Shown: positions 1 through 5,559 of the stretch, piece by piece | Numbering within the stretch: the stretch's first letter is position 1 | Layout of the letters: every line of letters begins with the position of its first letter | Assembly (NCBI GenBank): GCA_003506635.1 | Contig: DNZB01000102.1 | Span: 1 to 5,559, forward strand | Direction: 5' to 3' | From: Parvularcula sp. | Lineage (GTDB): Bacteria > Pseudomonadota > Alphaproteobacteria > Caulobacterales > Parvularculaceae | Length of the DNA: 5,559 bases | Notes under the pieces: model-generated | The model's database searches: none | What the model was told of the DNA's origin: nothing | The model's input: the letters and a program-made list of their open reading frames with translations, nothing else | Program-made: the position numbers and the translations under genes

Positions 1-1608
1 ATCGCGAACGTCTCCGCGCGCCATGCGCCACAAATTGTAGGCCATCAACAACGCGCCGATCAGGAACAAGACCCCGCCGAGCATGCGAATGACATAATAG
101 GGGTGCATCGCCGCAACGGTTTCGACGAAGGAGTATTCGAGGAACCCGAATTCATTATAGGCGCGCCACATCAGCCCCTGCATGATTCCCGACACCCACA
201 TCGCCGTGATGTAAAGCAGGATGCCGAGCGTCGAGATCCAGAAATGCCACTCGACGAGGGCGCGCGAATAGAGTCTCTCGCGGTTCCAAAGCCAGGGAAC
301 GAGGCAATAGAGCGCGCCGAACGACACATAACCGACCCAGCCGAGCGCGCCGGAGTGCACATGCCCGATCGTCCAGTCGGTGTAGTGCGAAAGCGAATTG
401 ACGGCGCGGATCGACATCAGCGGCCCTTCAAAGGTCGACATTCCGTAAAACGCGACGGATACCACCATCATCCGAAGAACGGGATCGGTGCGGAGTTTGT
501 CCCAGGCGCCAGACAGCGTCATCAGGCCGTTCACCATCCCGCCCCATGACGGCATCCACAGCATGATCGAAAAGGTCATGCCCAGCGTCTGCGCCCATTC
601 CGGCAGGGCGGTGTAATGAAGGTGATGGGGCCCCGCCCAGATATAGATGAAGATCAGCGACCAGAAATGCACGATTGAAAGCCGATAGGAGTAGACCGGC
701 CGCTCCGCGCGCTTCGGGATGAAATAATACATGATCCCGAGGAAGCCGGCGGTGAGGAAAAACCCGACGGCGTTATGCCCGTACCACCACTGCGTCAGCG
801 CGTCCTGCACGCCCGCGAAGAGGCTGTAGCTGCGCGTACTCGTCAAAGACACCGGCATCGCGAGATTGTTGACGACGTGCAGCATCGCGATCGTTACGAT
901 AAACGCGAGGTAAAACCAGTTCGCGACGTAAATATGCGGCTCTTTGCGCTTCAACAGCGTGCCGAGGAAGACGAGCAGATAGACGACCCAGACGATCGTC
1001 AGCCATAGATCGGCGTACCATTCGGGTTCTGCGTATTCCCTCGATTGCGTGACGCCCATCAGGTAGCCGGTCGCGGCGATAACGATGAAGAGATTGTAGC
1101 CGAGGAAAACGAACCAGGGGGCGAGCCCCCCCCAGAGCCGCGCGCGGCAAGTGCGTTGCACGACGTAAAAGGACGTCGCGATGAGCACATTGCCGCCGAA
1201 GGCGAAAATCACCGCCGAAGTATGCAGCGGCCGGAGCCGGCCGAAACTCGTCCACGGCAGGTCAGGAAAGTAGAAGAGGTTCGGAAAAGCGAGCTGCGCG
1301 GCGATGATGACGCCGACAAGGAAGCCGGCGACGCCCCAGAAGACGGAGGCGAAGACGCCCGCCTTGACGACGCCCATCTCATAGCGGCCGGCGTCCGCCC
1401 TTTGTTGAGACGTCACATGGCTGACGAGGGCGAATGCGCCGATGACGCTCGCCGCGAAGAACATCATCGCATGCGCGGCCATTAACGAGTCAACTGTGCG
1501 CGCCGCCGTGAACACGGACCACAACGCCATCAAAGCGAGCGCAAGCGAAATCAGCAAAACGTCCGCGCCTGCGCCCTTGCCAGCTGACGGCGTCATTCCG
1601 TTCGACAT
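1..1608 (-). CDS. ccoN: cbb3-type cytochrome c oxidase subunit I (CcoN/FixN), 3' end cut by window edge
   Basis: This inner-membrane catalytic subunit reduces O2 to water at a heme b3-CuB centre and serves high-affinity respiration at low oxygen. I translated the frame by hand: 536 codons run from ATG at 1608 to the left edge without a stop. The visible ligands match the family. H129 ([11 protein letters not shown]) is a low-spin heme ligand. H278 (WWYGHNA) and H328/H329 (GPHHLHY) bind CuB. Y322 (YIWAGP) is the tyrosine cross-linked to a CuB histidine. H416 and H418 (TIGHVHSG) bind the two b hemes, and E394 (STFEGP) is the conserved glutamate. Residues 17-65 hold two extra predicted helices before the core, as in Bradyrhizobium-type CcoN (about 549 residues from memory), so only some 10-15 residues should be missing. 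The start has only a weak GGGG ribosome site. An FNR/FixK box lies about 66 bp upstream. ccoO, ccoQ and ccoP would be expected beyond the left edge. Confidence 0.97.
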   Translation of the reverse strand, partial: MSNGMTPSAGKGAGADVLLISLALALMALWSVFTAARTVDSLMAAHAMMFFAASVIGAFALVSHVTSQQRADAGRYEMGVVKAGVFASVFWGVAGFLVGVIIAAQLAFPNLFYFPDLPWTSFGRLRPLHTSAVIFAFGGNVLIATSFYVVQRTCRARLWGGLAPWFVFLGYNLFIVIAATGYLMGVTQSREYAEPEWYADLWLTIVWVVYLLVFLGTLLKRKEPHIYVANWFYLAFIVTIAMLHVVNNLAMPVSLTSTRSYSLFAGVQDALTQWWYGHNAVGFFLTAGFLGIMYYFIPKRAERPVYSYRLSIVHFWSLIFIYIWAGPHHLHYTALPEWAQTLGMTFSIMLWMPSWGGMVNGLMTLSGAWDKLRTDPVLRMMVVSVAFYGMSTFEGPLMSIRAVNSLSHYTDWTIGHVHSGALGWVGYVSFGALYCLVPWLWNRERLYSRALVEWHFWISTLGILLYITAMWVSGIMQGLMWRAYNEFGFLEYSFVETVAAMHPYYVIRMLGGVLFLIGALLMAYNLWRMARGDVRD

Positions 1609-1667
1609 CAATGCGGCCCCATTTCTGATTCTGCGCGCGCCTTCTCGCAAATCGGCGGCAGCGAGAC

Positions 1668-1681
1668 TTGACCTGGATCAA
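1668..1681. promoter_or_regulatory. FNR/FixK box between ccoN and the small exported-protein gene
   Basis: The sequence TTGACCTGGATCAA (TTGATCCAGGTCAA on the minus strand) matches TTGA-N6-TCAA exactly and differs from the FNR consensus TTGAT-N4-ATCAA at one base. Its centre (1674.5) is about 66 bp from the ccoN start and 77 bp from the start of the gene at 1752. In class II FNR activation the site is centred near -41.5. For ccoN this predicts transcription from about 1633, leaving a leader of about 25 nt. For the plus-strand gene it predicts a start near 1716, with TATTGT at 1702-1707 as a possible -10 element. Binding is inferred; the motif is seen. Confidence 0.85.
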
Positions 1682-1751
1682 TCCTGCCAAAAACAACGCG
1701 CTATTGTCGATATGTCGCAGCGAATAGGCCGCCCGCGCGGCGCGTTGATGA

Positions 1752-1994
1752 ATGCTTCGAAAGTCTCTCATATGCGCATTCGCGGCGGTGATCGCCCCGG
1801 GGACGGCGCTGGGCGCTCATGCCGTTGATCATGGCGGCGAGTTTCGCGTCACGATTTGCGCGAAGGGCGGGCGCCGGGTCATCGAAATCGACCTTCAGGG
1901 AGAGGGTGATTCGCAAGATCGACGCCGGGGATCGCCCTGTCATGCCGCATGCCTTGCTGACCGAAAAAAAATGAAGGTGCCCGGCGGCCGCTAA
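1752..1994 (+). CDS. small putative exported cysteine protein, function unknown
   Basis: This is an 80-residue reading frame that I cannot assign to a named family. It begins with a plausible Sec signal peptide: basic MLRK, a hydrophobic stretch at residues 6-20, and a possible cleavage site after AHA (22-24). The short mature part has C36 in a VTIC motif and a C63-H-A-A-C67 pair followed by a basic tail, a layout that could bind metal or form a disulfide; this is inference. An in-frame TGA lies directly before the ATG, so no longer start exists. The ribosome-binding site is weak. It points away from ccoN and shares that gene's FNR/FixK box, which suggests micro-oxic expression. Its last 4 bases overlap the 3' end of the convergent FNR-type gene. 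It could be a chance frame in GC-rich DNA, but the signal peptide, cysteine pair and fit to the gap favour a real gene. Confidence 0.5.
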   Translation: MLRKSLICAFAAVIAPGTALGAHAVDHGGEFRVTICAKGGRRVIEIDLQGEGDSQDRRRGSPCHAACLADRKKMKVPGGR

Positions 1995-2695
1995 CCGGCG
2001 AGCGTCACGCGGTGGCGCTCAAGATCGCGGATTGATCCCTTTTTCTTCAGCAAGGCGAGCGTCCGGCTCAGCGTTTCAAGCCGAAGTCCAAGATAATCGG
2101 CGATGTCCTGACGCGGCATCGGCAGGGGCGCCTCGGTCGCGTCATCCTCAGTGTTGCGGCCGATGGATCGCGCCACCATGTAAAGAAAACTTTCGACGCG
2201 CTCTTCGGCGGTTTTCTTGCCGAGCAGCACGATATGGTCCTGGGCCTTGTGATATTCGGTCTGACCGCGCGCGATCAGGCGATCTTTTACGCCCGGGAAA
2301 TCTACGGTGATCGTATCCAGGAATTTATGCGGGAAATGGCAGACGCGGCTGTCCTCAAGCGCTTCGGCCGTATAAGCGCTCGCCGGCGTTGCGCGCACGC
2401 CCATGAAATCGCCGGGGAAGAGAAAGCCGGTCACCTGCCGGCGACCGTCTTCAAGATGCTTTGTCAGCCGAAAACTTCCCTGAACGATGATATAGAGGCT
2501 GTCGTTCGGGCTACCTTCCTCCATAAGGGCGTGACTCTTTGCGACGGTCCGCCTGGCCATGGTCTTTTCGATCTGCGCCAATTCACGGGGGCCAAGGTCG
2601 GCGCAGATGGAGCGCTCGCGGACGGCGCAAAGGTCGCACGACGCCGGCCGCTTCTCGGCGGCGCAAGCCCCGGCGCGTTGGTCAGACGAGCCCAT
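1991..2695 (-). CDS. fnrN: FNR-type oxygen-sensing transcription regulator (FnrN/FnrL-like, Crp/Fnr family)
   Basis: This is a cytoplasmic DNA-binding activator of low-oxygen genes. Numbered from an upstream in-frame GTG at 2713 (240 residues), C26-X2-C29-X7-C37 plus C125 (RVCHFP) supply the four cysteines expected of an oxygen-labile [4Fe-4S] cluster. FixK proteins lack this N-terminal cluster, so FNR/FnrN/FnrL is the better name. A cyclic-nucleotide-binding-like beta-roll covers about 50-130, including PGDFMG. A dimerisation helix follows at about 140-180, and the winged helix-turn-helix occupies 200-232. Its recognition helix carries E213, S216 and R217 (ETLSR), the E..SR pattern that reads TTGA half-sites. 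I chose ATG at 2695 (234 residues) because AGGG lies 9 nt before it, while the GTG has no ribosome site; both keep the cluster. hemN ends 86 nt upstream on the same strand with no clear terminator, so the two may be co-transcribed. I see no FNR box directly before this gene. Confidence 0.95.
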   Translation of the reverse strand: MGSSDQRAGACAAEKRPASCDLCAVRERSICADLGPRELAQIEKTMARRTVAKSHALMEEGSPNDSLYIIVQGSFRLTKHLEDGRRQVTGFLFPGDFMGVRATPASAYTAEALEDSRVCHFPHKFLDTITVDFPGVKDRLIARGQTEYHKAQDHIVLLGKKTAEERVESFLYMVARSIGRNTEDDATEAPLPMPRQDIADYLGLRLETLSRTLALLKKKGSIRDLERHRVTLAG

Positions 2696-2781
2696 AGACC
2701 AACGCCCTAGCACATAACGCCGCGGCGAAAAGCCCCCGATCGGGCGACAGATGGCGTCGCTGTCAGGCGCGCGGGGGGGGG

Positions 2782-4125
2782 CTAAATCGAATATGCCATT
2801 CCGCGCGCCGGGGCGACCGCATAGGGGTCGAGCGCCGCAGCGACGGTCCGCGCGAGAAGGAATGCGTCATCGGCGAGGCGGATGCGGTCCCCCTGCCAGG
2901 TGATAATCCCTTCCGCTTCAAAGCGGTCGAGAGCGGCGCAGAGCTGCAGCGCCTCCGCCGGCGCGGCGATTTTCAGCACCTCTCCGACATCGGTCGGAAT
3001 GCCGCACAGCAAGTCGCCGATCGCCGCCGCGACGACGGCCTCGCGCCGGGTCCTTTGAAGGCCGCGCACGACCGGTGACTCGCCGCGGTCGATCCGGCCG
3101 ACATAGGCGCCGACGTTTTTCTCGTTCTGCGCATAAAGACCGTCGATGAAACTGATTGCCGATGCGCCGATCCCGAGGATCGTCGACGACGGGTCGTCTG
3201 CGAACCCCTGAAAATTCCGCTTGAGCCGCCCCGCCGCCGCGGCGCCCGCCAGTGCGTTGCCGGGCTTTGCGTAATGATCAAACCCTATTCGCCGATACCC
3301 CGCGCCGATCAGCCGGAGGTCCGCAAGTTCGGCCATTTCAGCGCGCAACGCCGGGGTCGGCAGGCTCTGCTCGTCAATCATCCGTTGGCGGGGAAAGGCT
3401 GACGGCAAATGCGCATAGCCGAACACCGACACACGATCGGGGTCAAGCGCGATGACCTTGTCAAGGGTGTCGCTGAAGGTCGTCATCGACTGGCGCGGCA
3501 GCCCGTAAAGTATGTCGAAGGACAGGTCGGCGACTCCGGCCATGCGGATGTCGCTGACGCAAGATTCGACAAGATCATATCCTTGTATCCGGTTGACGGC
3601 GGTCTGGACGTCCGGGTCGAAATCCTGAACGCCGAGGCTGAAACGGTCAAATCCAAGCGATGCGAAATTTTCGATGTCCTGCGCCCGCAAGATTCTCGGA
3701 TCGAGTTCGATGGAAAGGTGCGCGCTGTCGGTCAAACCAAGCTGCTCTTCAATCGCGCTGAGGATTCGCGCAACATCCTCCGGGCGCAAATAGTTTGGCG
3801 TGCCGCCGCCGAAGTGGACGCTTTGCGGGCGCCCGCGCCCATTCAGCGCCGCGGCATGCATGGCGATTTCGGCGATCATCGCGTCGACATATTCGAGGGC
3901 GCGGCTGTAATAATTCTCAACGCGCATCGAACAGCCGCAATACCAGCATAGCTGCCGGCAGAACGGGATGTGCGCATAGAGCGAGATCGGCGCATAAAGG
4001 TCGACCTCGCGGCATTTGGCGGCGAGATCGTCCCCCGTCACGGATCCGTCAAAGTGGAGCGCCGACGGGTAACTTGTGTAGCGGGCGATTCGACCGTCGA
4101 GATATTTCCGCCAAGCGTCCTTCAT
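2782..4125 (-). CDS. hemN: oxygen-independent coproporphyrinogen III dehydrogenase (HemN)
   Basis: This cytoplasmic radical SAM enzyme decarboxylates two propionates of coproporphyrinogen III to give protoporphyrinogen IX, replacing oxygen-dependent HemF when O2 is scarce. The 447-residue length fits true HemN (457 in E. coli). The N-terminal RYTSYPSALHF segment at 15-25 is typical. The HIPFCRQLCWYCGC stretch gives C56-X3-C60-X2-C63 for the [4Fe-4S] cluster, with the extra HemN cysteine C65. A SAM-binding GGGTPN motif lies at 106-111. The NFQGF motif at 304-308 and a full HemN C-terminal domain set it apart from the shorter HemW proteins. The ATG at 4125 has AGG 8 nt upstream and fits the family N-terminus. 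A near-consensus FNR/FixK box is centred only 40 bp before the start, and a perfect one lies 112 bp before it. The product feeds heme to the cbb3 oxidase encoded downstream. A run of nine G/C pairs follows the stop codon directly. Confidence 0.97.
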   Translation of the reverse strand: MKDAWRKYLDGRIARYTSYPSALHFDGSVTGDDLAAKCREVDLYAPISLYAHIPFCRQLCWYCGCSMRVENYYSRALEYVDAMIAEIAMHAAALNGRGRPQSVHFGGGTPNYLRPEDVARILSAIEEQLGLTDSAHLSIELDPRILRAQDIENFASLGFDRFSLGVQDFDPDVQTAVNRIQGYDLVESCVSDIRMAGVADLSFDILYGLPRQSMTTFSDTLDKVIALDPDRVSVFGYAHLPSAFPRQRMIDEQSLPTPALRAEMAELADLRLIGAGYRRIGFDHYAKPGNALAGAAAAGRLKRNFQGFADDPSSTILGIGASAISFIDGLYAQNEKNVGAYVGRIDRGESPVVRGLQRTRREAVVAAAIGDLLCGIPTDVGEVLKIAAPAEALQLCAALDRFEAEGIITWQGDRIRLADDAFLLARTVAAALDPYAVAPARGMAYSI

Positions 4126-4158
4126 GATGACAGCCTATTGGCCGGGCGTCGCGACCGG

Positions 4159-4172
4159 ATGACCTAGATCAA
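4159..4172. promoter_or_regulatory. near-consensus FNR/FixK box close to the hemN start
   Basis: The minus strand reads TTGATCTAGGTCAT, a good left half-site (TTGAT) with an imperfect right half (one mismatch to TTGA-N6-TCAA). Its centre at 4165.5 is only 40 bp from the hemN ATG. A standard class II start would fall at or within a few bases of that ATG. CAATAG on the minus strand at about 4135-4140 is a possible -10 element. The site lies about 113 bp upstream of the predicted ompW start. Confidence 0.7.
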
Positions 4173-4230
4173 ATTCGAAATGCCGCGCGGCGACTTTTTT
4201 TGATCGGTTCCGGCGCGAGGGCGCAGCAGT

Positions 4231-4244
4231 TTGATCTCGATCAA
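4231..4244. promoter_or_regulatory. perfect FNR/FixK box upstream of the ompW-like gene
   Basis: TTGATCTCGATCAA matches the FNR consensus TTGAT-N4-ATCAA at every defined base. The following G also suits rhizobial FixK sites. The centre at 4237.5 predicts a class II start near 4279 on the plus strand. CATATC at 4266-4271 lies within a base of the expected -10 place, giving a leader of about 27 nt that contains a good ribosome site. It could also act on divergent hemN, whose start codon is 112 bp away. E. coli ompW is known to respond to FNR, which supports the pairing. Confidence 0.88.
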
Positions 4245-4265
4245 GTGCGGCCGCGGCGAACATCC

Positions 4266-4271
4266 CATATC
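4266..4271 (+). promoter_or_regulatory. candidate -10 element of the ompW-like gene
   Basis: CATATC resembles TATAAT at four of six bases and lies about 28 to 34 bp from the centre of the perfect FNR box, where a class II FNR-dependent promoter needs its -10. It is a weak match taken alone; the spacing is the main support. Confidence 0.4.
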
Positions 4272-4305
4272 GCGGCCGTTCGCAGCCGCAAAACAGGGGA
4301 ACGAC

Positions 4306-4956
4306 ATGTTCAAGAACACGCTTGCTCTCGCCGCTTTCGCCGCCGGCCTCGCCGGAACCGCCTCCGCCGAACAGGGCGACTGGCTTGTTCGCCTGCGCGG
4401 CATCATCGTCGCGCCGACGGAAAACAGCTCTGACGTGCAGCCGGGGTTTCCGGGCGGACAGGTCGGCGTTGATAACGCCTATGTGCCCGAGCTTGACTTC
4501 ACCTATTTCTTCACGCGCAACATCGCCGCCGAACTCATTCTGGCGACCAGTCCGCACGACATCGTCGGCGAAGGGACGCTTTCGGGCCTCGGTGAGGTCG
4601 CCGACGTCATGGTGCTGCCGCCGACGCTGACCTTGCAATATCATTTCAATCCCGGCGGCAAGCTGCGTCCATATGCGGGCGTCGGCGTCAACTGGTCGAT
4701 TTTTTACAGCGAAGACGCATCGTCAGCGCTGGTCGGCGCGGTCGGCCCGACTTCGGTCGACCTCGAAAACAGCGTCGGCGTCGCCTATCAGGTCGGCGTT
4801 GACTTCGCCTTGAGTGAACGCTGGTTCCTCAACGCCGACGTCAAATACATCCAGATCGACACAACGGCGACGCTGAACAGCGGCGGAACCATTAACAGGG
4901 TCGATGTCGATCTTGATCCGATCGTCGCGGGCGTCGGGGTCGGATTCCGGTTCTAG
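4306..4956 (+). CDS. ompW: OmpW-family outer-membrane beta-barrel protein
   Basis: OmpW proteins are small eight-stranded outer-membrane barrels thought to let small hydrophobic or stress-related compounds pass. The 216-residue precursor has a clear Sec signal peptide (residues 1-21, cleavage after TASA). The mature chain opens with GDWLVRLRGIIVAP, the family's first strand. LPPTLTLQYHF at 104-114 leads to KLRPYAGVGVNW at 119-130, the family's PY-G-G-N signature. The end has DTTATLNSGG, then DVDLDPIVAGVGVGFRF with a terminal phenylalanine, as needed for Bam-dependent insertion. I chose ATG 4306 because AGGGGA (4295-4300) sits 5 nt upstream and the signal peptide starts there. The same frame is open back to a TTG at 4231, but that codon lies inside the FNR box. 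The gene diverges from hemN and is probably induced at low oxygen. The transported compound cannot be told from sequence. Confidence 0.93.
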   Translation: MFKNTLALAAFAAGLAGTASAEQGDWLVRLRGIIVAPTENSSDVQPGFPGGQVGVDNAYVPELDFTYFFTRNIAAELILATSPHDIVGEGTLSGLGEVADVMVLPPTLTLQYHFNPGGKLRPYAGVGVNWSIFYSEDASSALVGAVGPTSVDLENSVGVAYQVGVDFALSERWFLNADVKYIQIDTTATLNSGGTINRVDVDLDPIVAGVGVGFRF

Positions 4957-5054
4957 TCACCGGCGATGTAAGCGCTCCGGCGACGCTGTGATGAGCGGCG
5001 CGCCGGGGCGTGAAGAGGGAACACATGACCGGCCGTGCTGGCGCGCAACAGACA

Positions 5055-5087
5055 AGGCGCCGTCTGCACGGCTTTTTGCAGGCGCCT
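5055..5087. repeat. inverted repeat enclosing the terminator
   Basis: AGGCGCC at 5055-5061 pairs with GGCGCCT at 5081-5087, and inner TGCA at 5065-5068 pairs with TGCA at 5077-5080, leaving a three-base bulge (GTC). This longer hairpin excludes the shorter one with the T run. It lies between the convergent ompW-like and TetR genes and may protect or end transcripts from either side. Confidence 0.55.
5059..5077 (+). terminator. likely intrinsic terminator after the ompW-like gene
   Basis: GCCGT at 5059-5063 pairs with ACGGC at 5068-5072 around a CTGC loop and is followed at once by five T (5073-5077), the form of a rho-independent terminator on the plus strand about 100 nt past the ompW stop. 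The stem is short. On the minus strand no T run follows, so it is not an obvious terminator for the TetR gene. Confidence 0.6.
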
Positions 5088-5118
5088 CATCAACCGCCCG
5101 GATCCAAATCGGTTTGGC

Positions 5119-5559
5119 CTAGGTCCCGGCGGCGACGTCGCGGCGGTCCAGGATGGTGCTGAGACCCTTGGCGGTCGACGCGAGCGGCAGAACGCTCCGT
5201 TCCAGCCTCGCCTGAACCAGGGCGCCTTGTACGGCCGATATCGCAAGAAGGGCCAGTTCCCTTGCTTTGTCTTCCGTCCAGCCGTCCTTGAGGAGAACGC
5301 GGGCTAGAACTTGCCGGCGCGCCGAAAACGCCTCGCGCGCGGCGGCGGTAACGGTTCGATTTTGCGGCGAAAGCTCAAGACAGATGGTGGTGATCGGACA
5401 GCCGTCTTTGAAGCCGGACTTCTTTAGCCATCCGCCAAGCCGCGCCGCATAGGCTTCGACAAGCGCGCCGCCAGATTGCGCCTCTTCGCTGAGTTCGGCG
5501 AGAGTTGCGACCGCGCGCCGTCCGGCGAGTTCGATTGCCGCGACCGCGATCGAAGCCTT
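5119..5559 (-). CDS. TetR/AcrR-family transcription regulator, C-terminal part (N-terminus beyond window)
   Basis: This is a partial gene read from the right edge to a TAG at 5119-5121, giving 146 residues in one open frame. It appears to start just after the helix-turn-helix, because a whole TetR protein is about 190-200 residues and the DNA-binding domain takes the first 50 or so. The visible part is all alpha-helical ligand-binding and dimer domain. The segment FKDGCPITTICLE (visible residues 50-62) resembles the F-x-x-GCP-I-x-x-x-x-LE signature of LmrA/YxaF-type TetR repressors, which often control efflux or detoxification genes. The ligand and target are unknown; any regulated gene is probably to the right, outside the window. 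It converges with the ompW-like gene across a hairpin and has no FNR box in view, so it need not belong to the low-oxygen cluster. Confidence 0.88.
   Translation of the reverse strand, partial: KASIAVAAIELAGRRAVATLAELSEEAQSGGALVEAYAARLGGWLKKSGFKDGCPITTICLELSPQNRTVTAAAREAFSARRQVLARVLLKDGWTEDKARELALLAISAVQGALVQARLERSVLPLASTAKGLSTILDRRDVAAGT

Noticed and set aside
1117..1133. GGGGG-CGAG-CCCCC hairpin and C8 run suggesting a frameshift in ccoN
   Set aside because: The ccoN frame reads correctly on both sides (WGGLAPWF), so no frameshift is present in this sequence.
773..1255. Minus-strand 160-residue frame overlapping ccoN
   Set aside because: It is another frame of the same strand inside ccoN and is arginine-rich. 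The true frame there carries all heme and copper ligands.
1045..1485. Plus-strand 146-residue open frame, and similar frames at 103-549 and 775-1008
   Set aside because: They lie antisense to the intact, strongly conserved ccoN frame and their translations are charged, low-complexity and unlike any family; they are GC-driven shadows.
1442..1828. Plus-strand 128-residue frame over the ccoN start and promoter
   Set aside because: It runs through the ccoN 5' end and the FNR box, has no recognisable domain, and overlaps the better candidate at 1752 in another frame.
4182..4201. GC palindrome followed by a T7 run, looking like a terminator
   Set aside because: The palindrome allows only about three base pairs with a loop, and no plus-strand gene lies upstream to be terminated; the T run is more likely a flexible or bent spacer between promoters.
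4231..4305. N-terminal extension of the OmpW-like protein from a TTG at 4231
   Set aside because: The TTG is the first base triplet of the FNR box, and the extension would put 25 polar residues before a proper signal peptide that has its own ATG and ribosome site.
4135..4644. Minus-strand 169-residue frame antisense to the ompW-like gene
   Set aside because: It covers the divergent promoter region and is antisense to a recognised gene; no family resemblance was seen.
1..5559. CRISPR array, insertion sequence, tRNA or rRNA, attachment site
   Set aside because: No spaced direct repeats, transposase-like frames, terminal inverted repeats or RNA-gene signatures were seen on reading both strands.

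Overview
The window looks like alphaproteobacterial chromosome, most likely from the order Hyphomicrobiales (the rhizobia/methylotroph group). The DNA is GC-rich. CcoN has the two-helix N-terminal extension remembered from Bradyrhizobium-type proteins, and the order hemN - FNR regulator - ccoN is the known alphaproteobacterial low-oxygen cluster (compare hemZ-fnrL-ccoNOQP of Rhodobacter and fnrN/hemN/fixN of rhizobia). Genus cannot be fixed from the sequence.

Layout, left to right. Positions 1-1608 (minus): ccoN, catalytic subunit of the cbb3-type high-affinity cytochrome oxidase, in one unbroken frame running off the left edge; ccoO would be expected beyond it. Positions 1609-1751: intergenic promoter region with an FNR/FixK box. 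Positions 1752-1994 (plus): a small putative exported cysteine protein of unknown function. Positions 1991-2695 (minus): an FNR-type regulator with all four iron-sulfur cysteines. Positions 2782-4125 (minus): hemN, oxygen-independent coproporphyrinogen III dehydrogenase. Positions 4126-4305: divergent regulatory region with two more FNR/FixK boxes, one a perfect consensus. Positions 4306-4956 (plus): an OmpW-family outer-membrane beta-barrel. Positions 4957-5118: intergenic DNA with a likely intrinsic terminator. Positions 5119-5559 (minus): the C-terminal part of a TetR-family regulator that enters from the right edge.

How the parts fit. The sensor (FNR) sits among its probable targets. When oxygen is scarce, FNR with an intact [4Fe-4S] cluster should bind the TTGAN6TCAA-type boxes and switch on the cbb3 oxidase, anaerobic heme synthesis (HemN, which supplies heme for the oxidase) and the OmpW-like porin. 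The small cysteine protein shares the ccoN box and may belong to the same response. The TetR gene lies past the terminator and is probably an unrelated unit.

No clearly new multi-gene system is visible. The least explained items are the small cysteine protein at 1752-1994 and the uneven geometry of the two boxes in the hemN/ompW divergent region.
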